From Pseudomonas sp. Choline-02u-1 (lineage in GTDB: Bacteria > Pseudomonadota > Gammaproteobacteria > Pseudomonadales > Pseudomonadaceae), in assembly GCF_002836515.1 (NCBI RefSeq), contig NZ_PJBC01000004.1:310001-374000 (forward strand): a stretch of DNA of 64,000 nt, written 5' to 3'. Made by a program: the position numbers and the translations under genes. A model generated the notes under the pieces. It did no database searches. It was not told the DNA's origin and saw only the letters and a program-made list of their open reading frames with translations. Position 1 is the first letter of the stretch; each line of letters starts with the position of its first letter. Positions 20,280-29,228 of the stretch are shown here, one piece after another.

Positions 20280-21491
20280 TTATTTGCGCATCCGCATCAA
20301 TTCCGGCAAGCCGATCTTGAGCAAACGCGCCGTCCGGCTCTTCGCCAGCTCCTCGACGCCTTCGTGCTCGGTCAGCCGGGCCATCTGCGCCGCCATGTTC
20401 ATCACCAGCGCCTCGCGGGAATACACGCCGCCGCCCAGCTGGTAGACCGAAGCAATCAACTCGCGCAACTCCAGCGGCAGTCGCCAGCGAGTGCGCAATG
20501 CCGAGCCATAAGAAGCGCCATACTTCGCCAACGCTTCACCGACCTCTTCCAACTCGTCCAGCTCGCCGCCGGCCTGCTGCCATTCCTGCAAACAGCGCAG
20601 CAGCGCAAGATCACCGAGCCGATGCAGCATACCCGCGCAATAGCAGCGCTCCTGATCGAGATCGAGCAAGCGCGCCAGCGTACGCGCATATTCCGCAGTA
20701 TGCAGAGAAAGCCCCCAATAACGCTCTGCGTAGTCCGCCAGGCATGGATCGCTGAGCCGCGCGCTGCGTTTGAGCGCCAGCCCGAGAATCAGGTTCATGC
20801 TCTGCCCGGTGCCGAGTCGATGCAGCGCCTGAGCCAGGGTCTGCACCGGCGCGCCGTAGTGTTGCGCGGCACTGTTGGCGGCTGCGATCAGCACGGCGGT
20901 AATCTGCGGATCGGTGCGCACCTCTTCCTCCAGCAGCTTGAGATCCAGCCCCTCGGGATTGAGGCTGCGCTTGACCGCCACTTGCACATCGGTCATCAGC
21001 GGCGCGCCATCAGCCTGCTCGCGACGCCGCTCAAGGAACACCGACAGGGTCATGCCCGGCGCCAATGCCGGCACTTCGCAAACCACCGCTTCGCCAGCAT
21101 TGAGCAGCAAACCTTGCAAACGCTCGGTCAGGCCTTCCATGTTCAACGGTTTGGTCAGGTACGCCGTCGGCGCCAGCGGAATCGCTTCGCGCACGCTGGC
21201 GCTGTCGTTGCGGCTGCTCATCAAAATGAACGGCAGCGGCGGATTACGTTTGCGCTGACGCACGCTGCGCAGCACATTCAAGCCATCGACGCCGGGCAAC
21301 TCCCAATCGACGATGGCCAGGTCATAGGGCACCTCGCCAAGCAACGACAACGCTTGTTGGCCATCGGCACACAGATCCAGCCGCGCATCGCAGCGCACGT
21401 TGAGCAGCACTTGTTTGAGCAGGTCGCGGGACCACGGATCGGCCTCGGCAATCAGCACCCGGGGTACGGCGGGTAAATCAACGGCAGTCAT
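20280..21491 (-). CDS. Response regulator with HDOD output domain
   Basis: The 403 residues have an N-terminal receiver domain (about 10-130): the acidic pair lies in 'LIAEADPWS', the phospho-Asp in 'LAIVDWELPGVDG' near residue 59 and the lysine in 'YLTKPLNMEG'. A C-terminal HDOD domain (about 165-380) is recognised from 'LPEL'-like helices, 'LGTGQSMNLILGLALK' and 'CYCAGMLHRLGDLALLRCL'. HDOD domains are catalytically inactive HD relatives that act as adaptors in signalling. No cognate kinase is adjacent. The gene ends convergently with the GGDEF gene. Confidence 0.8.
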   Translation of the reverse strand: MTAVDLPAVPRVLIAEADPWSRDLLKQVLLNVRCDARLDLCADGQQALSLLGEVPYDLAIVDWELPGVDGLNVLRSVRQRKRNPPLPFILMSSRNDSASVREAIPLAPTAYLTKPLNMEGLTERLQGLLLNAGEAVVCEVPALAPGMTLSVFLERRREQADGAPLMTDVQVAVKRSLNPEGLDLKLLEEEVRTDPQITAVLIAAANSAAQHYGAPVQTLAQALHRLGTGQSMNLILGLALKRSARLSDPCLADYAERYWGLSLHTAEYARTLARLLDLDQERCYCAGMLHRLGDLALLRCLQEWQQAGGELDELEEVGEALAKYGASYGSALRTRWRLPLELRELIASVYQLGGGVYSREALVMNMAAQMARLTEHEGVEELAKSRTARLLKIGLPELMRMRK

Positions 21492-21576
21492 GCGCGCTCT
21501 CCTTGCAATGCCTGAACCTTAGCCAATGCTGGCGATTCGATACAGCGCAAACACGTCCGATGTGTTTCTACAGCCA

Positions 21577-21604
21577 TAAAAAAACCCGCCGAAGCGGGTT
21601 TTTG
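21577..21604 (-). terminator. Rho-independent terminator of gabT
   Basis: AAACCCGC (21582-21589), loop CGAA, GCGGGTTT (21594-21601). Read on the minus strand it is a GC-rich 8-bp stem with a TTCG tetraloop followed by a run of Ts, 23 bases after the gabT stop. Confidence 0.9.
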
Positions 21605-21626
21605 TCGAGCAGGTCACAGCAATGGA

Positions 21627-22904
21627 TCAGAGTTCAGAGAAGCACTCTTCGATGATCGCCAGACCTTTGTCCAGTTGCTCGTCCGGCGAAGTCAGCGGCA
21701 CCAGCACACGCAGCACGTTACCGTAAGTGCCGCAGGACAACAGGATAAGGCCCTTGTCACGCGCCTTGGCCACCACAGCGGCTACAGCGGTCGGGTTTGG
21801 CTTGTGGCTGTCACCGTTTTCGAACAGCTCGAGCGCGATCATCGCGCCCAACGCACGCACTTCGCCGATCACCGGGTACTTGGCCTGAATCGCCTTCAGG
21901 CCAGTGACTAGACGCTCACCGACAGCCTTGCAGCGGTCCAGCAGTTGCTCTTCCTCAAACACTTCCATTACCGCCAGCGCAGCGGCGCAAGCGATCGGGC
22001 TACCGGCGTAGGTGCCGCCCAGGCCGCCCGGAGCAATGGCGTCCATGTATTCGGCCTTGCCGCAGACGCCGGCCAGCGGGAAACCGCCAGCGATGGATTT
22101 GGCGAAAGTGGTCAGGTCGGCGGCAACGCCCATCTGTTCCATGGCGAAGAAGGTACCGGTACGGCCAGCGCCGGTCTGCACTTCGTCAGCGATCAGCAGG
22201 ATGCCGTGCTGGTCGCACAGCGCGCGCAGGCGCTTCATGAATTCTTTCGGCGCGACGTAGAAACCACCTTCGCCCTGCACCGGCTCGATGATGATCGCAG
22301 CGATGTCTTTCGGCTCTGCGTCGTTCTTGAAGATGCGCTCGATGGAAGCGATCGAATCGTCGATGCTGACGCCGTGCAGTTCGTTCGGGTACAGCGCACG
22401 GAAGATGCCGCCTGGCATCAGGCCCATGCCAGCCGAGTACGGCACGACTTTACCGGTCAGGCCCAGGGTCATCATGGTGCGACCGTGGTAGGCGCCGGTG
22501 AAAGCGATCACGCCAGCGCGGCCAGTGGCGGCACGGGCGATCTTCACGGCGTTTTCCACCGCTTCGGAACCGGTGGTGACCAGCAGGGTTTTCTTGGCGA
22601 AATCACCCGGGACCTTGGCGTTGATTTTTTCGCACAGCTCAACGTACGGCTCGTAGGCCAGCACCTGGAAGCAGGTGTGGGTCAGCTTGTTCAGCTGTTC
22701 AGTCACGGCGGCAATGATTTTCGGGTGCACGTGGCCGGTGTTCAGTACAGCGATGCCGCCGGCGAAGTCGATGAACTCACGACCTTCAACGTCGGTCACG
22801 GTGGCGTTCTTGGCCGACTCGGCGAAGATCGGGTGGATCTGGCCAACACCACGAGGTACGGCATTGGTGCGGCGGGCCATCAGTTCAGCGTTAGTCTTGC
22901 TCAT
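21627..22904 (-). CDS. gabT: 4-aminobutyrate--2-oxoglutarate aminotransferase
   Basis: PLP-dependent class III aminotransferase converting 4-aminobutyrate and 2-oxoglutarate to succinate semialdehyde and glutamate. The chosen start gives 425 residues and follows AGGAC at eight bases. Visible features: 'GSEAVENAVKIARAATGR' near residue 110, 'AYHGRTMMTLGLTGK' near 140, 'IIEPVQGEGGFY' near 210, 'LIADEVQTGAGRTG' near 240 and the PLP lysine in 'TFAKSIAGGFPL' near 268. It is downstream of gabD with a gap of about 186 bases that contains a hairpin. Confidence 0.95.
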   Translation of the reverse strand: MSKTNAELMARRTNAVPRGVGQIHPIFAESAKNATVTDVEGREFIDFAGGIAVLNTGHVHPKIIAAVTEQLNKLTHTCFQVLAYEPYVELCEKINAKVPGDFAKKTLLVTTGSEAVENAVKIARAATGRAGVIAFTGAYHGRTMMTLGLTGKVVPYSAGMGLMPGGIFRALYPNELHGVSIDDSIASIERIFKNDAEPKDIAAIIIEPVQGEGGFYVAPKEFMKRLRALCDQHGILLIADEVQTGAGRTGTFFAMEQMGVAADLTTFAKSIAGGFPLAGVCGKAEYMDAIAPGGLGGTYAGSPIACAAALAVMEVFEEEQLLDRCKAVGERLVTGLKAIQAKYPVIGEVRALGAMIALELFENGDSHKPNPTAVAAVVAKARDKGLILLSCGTYGNVLRVLVPLTSPDEQLDKGLAIIEECFSEL

Positions 22905-23033
22905 TACAGTCCTCATTCGCCGCTCATCGGGCGGCGCGGTTCAAGGATGAAGCGGGAGGAAGCGGCGGTGGCAGCATGCGATGATCGACTGCCACGGCGT
23001 TCCCGGCCGCAGAGAAAATGCAGGTTTTAAACC

Positions 23034-23067
23034 ACGCAAAGGGACAGCGCTCTCGTGCCCTTTGCGT
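23034..23067. terminator. Hairpin between gabD and gabT
   Basis: ACGCAAAGGG (23034-23043) pairs with CCCTTTGCGT (23058-23067) around a 14-base loop, 23 bases after the gabD stop. There is no strong T-run, so it may be a partial terminator or processing site that sets different gabD and gabT levels. Confidence 0.5.
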
Positions 23068-23089
23068 TTGCAGCGATCCCTTTCCCGGC

Positions 23090-24532
23090 TCAGATGCCCA
23101 GGCAGAGGTATTTGATTTCCAGGTAATCTTCGATGCCGTACTTGGAGCCTTCGCGGCCCAGACCCGAGGCCTTGATGCCGCCGAACGGCGCGACTTCGTT
23201 GGAGATCAGCCCGGTGTTGACGCCCACCATGCCGTATTCCAGCGCTTCGGCAACACGGAACACACGGCCGAGGTCGCGCGCATAGAAGTACGAGGCCAGA
23301 CCGAACTCGGTGTCGTTGGACATCGCGATCACTTCGGCTTCATCTTTGAAGCGGAACAGTGGCGCCAGCGGGCCGAAGGTTTCTTCCTTGGCCACCGCAG
23401 CGTTTTTCGGCACGTTGGTCAGAATGGTTGGCTCGAAGAAGTTGCCTTCCATCGCCTTTCCGCCAGCCAAAACGGTGGCGCCTTTACTCACGGCGTCAGC
23501 GATGTGCTCTTGCACCTTGGCTACGGCTTTTTCGTCGATCAGCGGGCCGGTGGTGGTGCCGTCTTCCAGACCGTTGCCGATCTTCAGTTTGGCCACTGCC
23601 ACTTTCAGCTTTTCGGCGAACGCATCGTAGACCGCGTCCTGAATGTACAGACGGTTGGCGCAGACGCAGGTCTGGCCATTGTTGCGGTATTTGGAAATGA
23701 TCGCGCCTTCAACGGCCTTATCCAGATCGGCGTCGTCGAACACGATGAACGGCGCGTTGCCGCCCAGTTCCAGCGAGACTTTCTTGATGTCCTTGGCGCA
23801 TTCGGCCATCAACTGGCGACCGATTTCGGTCGAGCCGGTGAACGACAGCTTGCGCACGATCGGGTTGCTGGTCAGCTCGCTGCCGATGTCGCCGGCGCTG
23901 CCGGAGACCACGCTGAACACGCCCGCCGGAATGCCCGCGCGCTGGGCCAGTTCGGCCAGGGCGAAAGCGGAAAATGGAGTTTGCGATGCCGGCTTGAGCA
24001 CCATGGTGCAACCTGCGGCCAGCGCTGGGCCGGCTTTACGGGTGATCATTGCCGCCGGGAAGTTCCACGGAGTAATCGCGGCGGTGACGCCGATTGGCTG
24101 CTTGATCACGATCAGGCGCTTGTCCGGCTGATGTCCCGGAATCACGTCGCCATAGATGCGCTTGGCTTCTTCGGCGAACCACTCAATGAACGACGCGGCG
24201 TAAACGATTTCGCCCTTGGCTTCGGCCAGCGGCTTGCCCTGCTCAAGGGTCATCAGGCGTGCGAGGTCGTCCTGGTTTTCGATCATCAGTTCGAACCAGC
24301 GACGCAGCTTGCCGGCACGCTCCTTGGCGGTCAGTGCACGCCAGGCCGGCAGCGCCTTGTCAGCGGCTTCGATGGCACGACGGGTTTCGGCAGCGCCCAT
24401 TTTCGGCACGGTGCCGAGGATTTCGCCAGTGGCCGGGTTGTTGACCTTGATCGTCTGACCGTTGTCCGCATCGACCCAAGCGCCATCGATGAAGGCTTGC
24501 TGGCGGAACAACTGGGTGTCTTTAAGCTGCAT
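23090..24532 (-). CDS. gabD: NADP-dependent succinate-semialdehyde dehydrogenase
   Basis: Oxidises succinate semialdehyde to succinate, completing GABA degradation begun by GabT. The start at 24532 gives 480 residues and the GabD N terminus 'MQLKDTQLFRQQAFIDGAW'. Catalytic features: NAD(P) site 'FTGSTEIGRQLMAECA' near residue 240, general-base glutamate in 'SLELGGNAPFIVF' near 260, and catalytic cysteine in 'NNGQTCVCANR' near 290. An open frame continues upstream without family similarity. It is the first gene of gabD-gabT. Confidence 0.95.
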   Translation of the reverse strand: MQLKDTQLFRQQAFIDGAWVDADNGQTIKVNNPATGEILGTVPKMGAAETRRAIEAADKALPAWRALTAKERAGKLRRWFELMIENQDDLARLMTLEQGKPLAEAKGEIVYAASFIEWFAEEAKRIYGDVIPGHQPDKRLIVIKQPIGVTAAITPWNFPAAMITRKAGPALAAGCTMVLKPASQTPFSAFALAELAQRAGIPAGVFSVVSGSAGDIGSELTSNPIVRKLSFTGSTEIGRQLMAECAKDIKKVSLELGGNAPFIVFDDADLDKAVEGAIISKYRNNGQTCVCANRLYIQDAVYDAFAEKLKVAVAKLKIGNGLEDGTTTGPLIDEKAVAKVQEHIADAVSKGATVLAGGKAMEGNFFEPTILTNVPKNAAVAKEETFGPLAPLFRFKDEAEVIAMSNDTEFGLASYFYARDLGRVFRVAEALEYGMVGVNTGLISNEVAPFGGIKASGLGREGSKYGIEDYLEIKYLCLGI

Positions 24533-24948
24533 GTCGGCTTTCCTTAACAGCACCGCGGCCTGCGCGGAGCAAATTATGATTGTAGAAAGGCGCCTCGCAA
24601 GGCTGCCGTCAGGGAAATCAGTGAGCGGAGTGTGGCGCATCTACAGTGCACGAGCGGGCGCACCTGCGCTGCAACATCCCGTCAACGAGCGTTTGAAATC
24701 TCAAACGGATCGTAGGTTCAAAGGGGGTAAAGGACAATAGGTCGTTCGAAAAAAAGAACAAAAATGCCGCTTTTCAGATCAACGCATCAAAAACCCTTGC
24801 CGCAGGAAAAACCATAGATCAACCCCGGCAAAGCGCCAAGCGAGGGTTTTGCAGGACGTTACCGCTTTAAGGAATGCAGCGATTTGCGCCGACACGCACA
24901 CTGACAAAACCCGCCAAACCCGGCATGGACGCCCCGAGCCGACCTAGG
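24533..24948. other. Gene-free stretch upstream of gabD and the tRNA
   Basis: About 415 bases with no credible gene. It should hold the gabD promoter on the minus strand. A loose inverted repeat AAAACCCT (24790-24797) and AGGGTTTT (24843-24850) is the only symmetry noticed. Confidence 0.5.
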
Positions 24949-24954
24949 TATGAT
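24926..24954 (+). promoter_or_regulatory. Promoter of tRNA-Arg
   Basis: TGGACG (24926-24931) and TATGAT (24949-24954) are spaced by 17 bases and end ten bases before the tRNA, a normal sigma-70 layout for a stable RNA gene. Confidence 0.6.
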
Positions 24955-24964
24955 GTCGCCCGCT

Positions 24965-25041
24965 GCACCAGTAGCTCAGCTGGATAGAGTACTGCCCTCC
25001 GAAGGCAGGGGTCATGGGTTCGAATCCCGTCTGGTGCACCA
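24965..25041 (+). tRNA. tRNA-Arg (anticodon CCG)
   Basis: The 77-base gene folds as a full cloverleaf. Acceptor GCACCAG pairs with CTGGTGC, the anticodon stem CTGCC/GGCAG holds the loop CTCCGAA with anticodon CCG, the T arm contains GGTTCGAATCC, and CCA is encoded. An integrase gene begins 115 bases downstream, so the 3' half is the probable attachment site of the genomic island. The tRNA itself is intact. Confidence 0.96.
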
Positions 25042-25049
25042 CCTTCTAT

Positions 25050-25142
25050 CCCTTGTATTACAAGGGGTTAGCTCCACTGCCAGAAACCTGTCCTAGTCCT
25101 GAAAGTCGTTTTTGCCACAAATTTGCCACACTCAAGTGTGGC
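25050..25142. repeat. Inverted and direct repeats at the island left end
   Basis: Between the tRNA and the integrase lie a hairpin CCCTTGT-ATT-ACAAGGG (25050-25066), a direct repeat TTTGCCACA at 25111-25119 and 25122-25130, and a perfect palindrome GCCACACT-CA-AGTGTGGC (25125-25142) just before the integrase start. Candidate integrase or excisionase arm sites and integrase operator. Confidence 0.5.
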
Positions 25143-25155
25143 GGGAATGGTCGAA

Positions 25156-26229
25156 ATGGCAACAATCAGGAATCGCGGCGAGTATCAGTGGGAAGCGCAA
25201 ATTCGCCGTAAGGGCTATCCAGCCCAGCGCAAAACCTTCGAAACCAAATCCGATGCCCAAGCCTGGGCACGCATGATCGAAAGCGAAATCGACAGGGGTA
25301 TCTTTGTCTCTCGGGTCGAAGCTGAACGCACCGCCTTTCATCAACTCATTGATCGCTACATCTCCGAGATCGCTCCGAAGCACAAAGGCGCCTATTCGGA
25401 AATCAAACGCCTGGAAGCGCTCAAGCGTCATCCACTGGCGACACGCATCGTTGCCACCCTCACCTCTTCAGATTTTGCCCGCTACCGTGACGAGCGCCTG
25501 AAGATCCGCAAAGGCAATACGGTCAAGCGTGAGCTGGCTTTGTTTCAGTGCGTGATCGAGGTCGCTCGCCGCGAATGGGGAATTCACCTTGCGGAAAATC
25601 CAGTCAGGATGGTCAGCCGTCCCAGCTACAACGACGAGCGCTCGCGACGGCTTGACCCAATTGAAGAGCAATACATGCTCGGTGCCCTAGAACTACGTGA
25701 GCGCCGTGCTGATGGGACCTACGCCGATGCATCACACAATCCCTGGATACGGCCCATCGTCCAACTGGCGATTGAGACAGCGATGCGCCGAGGTGAGATT
25801 TTCGAGCTGCGCTGGAAGCATGTGAACTTGGATCGTAGAACCGCGCATCTACCAGCGACGAAGAACGGACTGCCCAGAACCGTCCCGCTTTCACCGAAAG
25901 CTATTCAGTTGCTCAAGGATTTACCGCGCTCGCTGTGCGGGCGAGTCTTTCCCACCACGGCTGATGCTCTCAAGAAGGCGTTTGTGAGAGGTCTGGAGCG
26001 TGCGAGGCTGAAATACTTGGGAGATTGCGACGTAGCGCAGATCAGGCCTCAGGAAGACTTCCTGATCAATCTGCGCTTTCACGACCTGCGGCATGAAGCG
26101 ACCTGTCGGCTTGCGACCAAGCTACCGAATCTGATCGAGCTTGCTAGCGTGACGGGGCATCGGGAGGTGAATATGCTGAAGCGGTATTACAACATTACTG
26201 CGGAGGAGCTGGCGGCGAAGCTGGCCTGA
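25156..26229 (+). CDS. Tyrosine site-specific integrase of the island
   Basis: Catalyses integration and excision of the island at the tRNA-Arg site. The 357 residues from 'MATIRNRGEYQWEAQIRRKGYP' show an N-terminal AP2-like arm-binding region, a SAM-like core-binding domain (about 60-150) and a catalytic domain with the tetrad: R in 'ETAMRRGEIFELRW' near 209, 'HDLRHEA' near 308, 'TGHREVNM' near 334 and Tyr in 'LKRYYNI' near 345. The start at 25156 was preferred to in-frame ATGs at 25123 and 25147 because arm-binding domains begin exactly here. Orientation away from the tRNA is usual for tRNA-targeting islands. Confidence 0.93.
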   Translation: MATIRNRGEYQWEAQIRRKGYPAQRKTFETKSDAQAWARMIESEIDRGIFVSRVEAERTAFHQLIDRYISEIAPKHKGAYSEIKRLEALKRHPLATRIVATLTSSDFARYRDERLKIRKGNTVKRELALFQCVIEVARREWGIHLAENPVRMVSRPSYNDERSRRLDPIEEQYMLGALELRERRADGTYADASHNPWIRPIVQLAIETAMRRGEIFELRWKHVNLDRRTAHLPATKNGLPRTVPLSPKAIQLLKDLPRSLCGRVFPTTADALKKAFVRGLERARLKYLGDCDVAQIRPQEDFLINLRFHDLRHEATCRLATKLPNLIELASVTGHREVNMLKRYYNITAEELAAKLA

Positions 26230-26811
26230 TCAGTCGAACTGGAAACCGAATTCGATAGCCAACGCCTTAAACTGACTATTGAGTTCGGCTCGACGAACGA
26301 CAATGGCATTACGTTCGAACTCCCCGGCTCTGTAAGCCGTGTTGAATGCACTGATAATTTCTTCTTTCGTTAAAATTATCTCTGTAGCTTGTCTCCTAGT
26401 CTTTTCCATTAACCCCCGCACTGCGAGCTGCGCGGCTTCGCTATGGAACGACTCCATGACCAAAAATCCAAAGACGTAATCCTTGATCCAGCCTTCGGCC
26501 AGCGCCCACATCAACATCCTTCGATACGTGGGCCAAGCCATATGGGCCTCACCGCTAACGTAGCGCCGCAGGGTCCTCCCATTTTCCAGCCCTGTGATGC
26601 TTGTCAGCTGATCTTCTAGCGAGATCTTTGACATTTTTGACGATCGCAACATGAGCGCGAACAGATGCTTGACTCTGTCTACTGGCACTCGAACCAAGAA
26701 ATTCTTTCGTCCCGATTCTCGATGCCTTGTCATTTCAAGCGCCACGAAATTCGAAACGTCTTCATCTGGGACGTCAGGTAAAAGCAGCTGCGACTGAATG
26801 CTTGCGCTCAT
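26230..26811 (-). CDS. Hypothetical island protein
   Basis: A 193-residue soluble protein I do not recognise. It is mixed charged and helical in appearance, with a conserved-looking block 'TGLENGRTLRRYVSGEAHMAWPTYRRMLMWALAEGW' in the middle that resembles a DNA-binding or adaptor helix bundle. No signal peptide or transmembrane helix. The start ATG at 26811 has AGGGGAT upstream; a TTG 21 bases further is possible. It is convergent with the integrase and its stop codon abuts the integrase stop with no gap. A role in regulating excision is possible but unsupported. Confidence 0.55.
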   Translation of the reverse strand: MSASIQSQLLLPDVPDEDVSNFVALEMTRHRESGRKNFLVRVPVDRVKHLFALMLRSSKMSKISLEDQLTSITGLENGRTLRRYVSGEAHMAWPTYRRMLMWALAEGWIKDYVFGFLVMESFHSEAAQLAVRGLMEKTRRQATEIILTKEEIISAFNTAYRAGEFERNAIVVRRAELNSQFKALAIEFGFQFD

Positions 26812-26905
26812 GAGGCCGATATCCCCTGCCAAAAAGCTGTCCTAGAAATGGAGCGCTTGATTGGCGAAAACTGGAGTCACTTCAGACCAATCGAGCGGAA
26901 CCGAG

Positions 26906-27208
26906 ATGACAGTAGACTACGAAACCATTCTGAAAATCCAAAAGCTTGGGGACGACGTTCTCGTTGGCGTAGCAGAGGTAGCAGCGCTGACCGGCTTCAG
27001 CTTGCTGACAGTGCGTCAACGGAAATTGCCAGGTCTTGATCCTGTTCCTGGTCTTTCACGCCTGAGATGGAGACTCGGGGACTTGAGGCAGTGGATGCGT
27101 GGTGGACCGGCGGCGACTTCTGCACTTATTCCCCCTCCGGTACATGCGAGCGCTCGCCATACTGGTGGACGTCCAACCAAGAAGACTCAGGTGGAGGGAC
27201 GAAAATGA
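26906..27208 (+). CDS. AlpA/excisionase-like DNA-binding protein
   Basis: A 100-residue protein with an apparent MerR/AlpA-like helix-turn-helix: 'VGVAEVAALTGFSLLTVRQRKLPGLDPVPGLSRLRWRLGDLRQWM' has the layout of small excisionases and AlpA regulators, where a wing follows the helices and a 'L..W' helix closes the domain. The C-terminal 30 residues are basic and proline rich. Located near the integrase and overlapping the next gene by four bases (ATGA), it fits an excisionase or island-activation regulator. A TTG start at 26861 would add 15 residues. Confidence 0.6.
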   Translation: MTVDYETILKIQKLGDDVLVGVAEVAALTGFSLLTVRQRKLPGLDPVPGLSRLRWRLGDLRQWMRGGPAATSALIPPPVHASARHTGGRPTKKTQVEGRK

Positions 27209-27825
27209 GCAGCCTGGAGATATCGCTAAATTCCATTGATCGCCAAGACCCAGAGGATCGGTTGAAATCCAATACACACTGGTTTCACGTTTTTCAGGCG
27301 ATGGTGGAACACGAGCTCTCGAAGCTGGGGCCAGATGCCTTCGCAGTCTACTGCGTCATCAAATCCCATTGTGATCTGAGAACAGGATTATCAATCCCCT
27401 CAGTTCAGACGATCGCAAAGAAGGCAGGAATCAGTGAGCGCCAGGTTATGAGAAAAATAAAATCGCTCGAAGACCAAGGCTATATTTCCAAATCACGCGC
27501 TCGAAAGTACAACCAGTATCAGCTGACTGAAAAAATAATGATCAGCGACTCTCAGGGTCGCCACCGCGGTCATGCGCAATGGAAGTATCGGCCCGGCGAG
27601 ATCAAAGACGCGGTGCAGGAGCTTAAGCGCATGCTAATTAGCAAAGAAACTGAAGGTCATCACATACATATCGAGCACCTGCAGATCATTGAGAGACAAA
27701 CCAATATCGGCTTCCAGATCAATCAAGCCGACCTTGACCATTTGGCTGAGAGCAATCCAGACCTTTTCAATAAGCTCCTATCCATACGAAGCGCAATACA
27801 TGAGCGCAATCGGAACGACGAGTAA
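27205..27825 (+). CDS. Winged-helix protein, replication/plasmid-type HTH
   Basis: A 206-residue protein. Residues about 20-110 form a winged helix of the HTH_36 type: 'LGPDAFAVYCVIKSHCDLRTGLSIPSVQTIAKKAGISERQVMRKIKSLEDQGYI', a layout common in plasmid and phage replication or partition proteins. The C-terminal half is charged and unassigned. A strong GGAGGGA precedes the ATG, which overlaps the upstream stop (ATGA), so both are co-translated. A cluster of inverted repeats follows the stop codon. Confidence 0.6.
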   Translation: MSSLEISLNSIDRQDPEDRLKSNTHWFHVFQAMVEHELSKLGPDAFAVYCVIKSHCDLRTGLSIPSVQTIAKKAGISERQVMRKIKSLEDQGYISKSRARKYNQYQLTEKIMISDSQGRHRGHAQWKYRPGEIKDAVQELKRMLISKETEGHHIHIEHLQIIERQTNIGFQINQADLDHLAESNPDLFNKLLSIRSAIHERNRNDE

Positions 27826-27845
27826 GTTATACACAGGACTGACAG

Positions 27846-27929
27846 TCACATGACATATGGACAGGTACCGCATCGCTTCGGCTGACTGCATGTCATGTGA
27901 AACGTGGTTTGAGGTGACACAGGGTCACC
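27846..27929. repeat. Inverted-repeat cluster after the winged-helix gene
   Basis: TCACATGACAT (27846-27856) is perfectly matched by ATGTCATGTGA (27890-27900). A second repeat GGTGAC (27913-27918) pairs with GTCACC (27924-27929). The surrounding 280 bases hold no gene. Possible binding sites for the upstream winged-helix protein, or a terminator without T-run. Confidence 0.5.
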
Positions 27930-28105
27930 CATACAAGAAGAGAAAAAACCATAAGGCCGAGGACGCTTGAAAACTCGATTTAGGTACCCCGTGCGGACCA
28001 GTCGGTATGCCACCCCGATGTCAAAAACTCAGCCTTACCAATGATTGATGCTGCCATAGGACAACCACTGCGAGGCTGGCCATTCTAGTTGGAGGGAGCA
28101 AAGTG

Positions 28106-29164
28106 ATGATGAGAGTAGACCCACAAGCACCACTGCACCAATTAGCCGATGAGTGCCAGAAAGTTGTATCTAGCCTGCAGAAGAGATCGGCGAAACGCGA
28201 AGCCCCCCAAAAAAGAACGACTCAAGAATACCTGAGACTGGCTGCAACTTTGATAAAACGGTCGTTATACACACCCGGTGGATTGTCGGAAGTATTACAA
28301 GCAACGGAGTGCAGTAGCACCTTTTACAAGCGCCTAGCGGCCGTTCAATATACATTGCTACAACATCATGAACTGCTGATGGCGCGCCTGGCCGAGACAA
28401 CTGATGCGATCCAATCTAGACATTTGACACATCAGCTTAATTTCCATTTAAGGCGACTGATGCAATTACGCGAATCACAAGACATTGGCTTCATACATAC
28501 TAGACGTAAACGCCGCAGTAAACGCCAGGCTCTCCGGGGACTACCCGCCAGTTGGCGGCATGACCTATATGAACGCGCCGACCACGGAAAATATGCCTTA
28601 CCGATACTAGTGGCCTCTCTAACAGGCTGCCGGCCCGCAGAGCTTCAACACGGCGTGGCAGTATGTAGAGAAATAGATCCGACGACCGGTGAAGATTTTA
28701 TTGCTTTTTGTATACGAGGCGCCAAAGTTAAATCCGGGCAAGGACAATCATGGCGGATAATCAAATACAGTGTGGATGATCCTCATCCACTCGTCCGTGA
28801 AATATGTAAATTCGCATACTGCAGCGACGACGTACCGGTACAAGAAGTAAAAATTGAGAGCGCGTTGAATTTTACGGTTGAGGTACGACGCATAGCCAAC
28901 GACCTATGGCCACAGCACAAACAGTCCGTCACGGCTTACTGTTTTCGGCACCAATGGGCGGCTGATATGAAAGCTTTCACCGACGGAGATAGCGTTAGCC
29001 GTGGCTTAGGACATGCTTCCGCAAAAACCCGGCGCACCTATGGAACAGCAAGCCAGGGTGGCAAATATGGCTTGACTCCTTTAGCTATAGTGGCGACCAA
29101 TCCGGTTCGAACGTTTACGACAGATCCTCGGCGTCAATCGGCCCCGGAATCAATAGAGCCTTAG
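28106..29164 (+). CDS. Orphan tyrosine-recombinase-like protein
   Basis: A 352-residue protein whose C-terminal half has the tyrosine recombinase layout: Arg in 'LTGCRPAELQHG' near residue 177, 'YCFRHQWAADM' near 291, 'SRGLGHASAKTRRTYGTA' near 311 with the candidate nucleophile Tyr. The usual first histidine of H-x-x-R is Tyr here. Residues 1-150 are helical and basic and match no core-binding domain I know. The SD GGAGGGAG supports ATG at 28106 (ATG at 28109 and GTG at 28103 are alternatives). Codon use is looser and more AT-rich than in the flanks, indicating separate ancestry. Repeats and hairpins follow the stop. Confidence 0.65.
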   Translation: MMRVDPQAPLHQLADECQKVVSSLQKRSAKREAPQKRTTQEYLRLAATLIKRSLYTPGGLSEVLQATECSSTFYKRLAAVQYTLLQHHELLMARLAETTDAIQSRHLTHQLNFHLRRLMQLRESQDIGFIHTRRKRRSKRQALRGLPASWRHDLYERADHGKYALPILVASLTGCRPAELQHGVAVCREIDPTTGEDFIAFCIRGAKVKSGQGQSWRIIKYSVDDPHPLVREICKFAYCSDDVPVQEVKIESALNFTVEVRRIANDLWPQHKQSVTAYCFRHQWAADMKAFTDGDSVSRGLGHASAKTRRTYGTASQGGKYGLTPLAIVATNPVRTFTTDPRRQSAPESIEP

Positions 29165-29228
29165 TAACTCATTAGGAATAGAACAACCAAACCTTCCACA
29201 CTCTCACCACAATCCTACCATCATAGGC

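Noticed and set aside
20262..21476. Plus-strand open frame of about 400 codons opposite the HDOD gene
   Set aside because: Antisense to receiver and HDOD motifs that are clearly coding; no recognisable domain.
25123..26229. Longer integrase start at 25123
   Set aside because: It would start inside the TTTGCCACA repeats and add residues before the conserved arm-binding N terminus.
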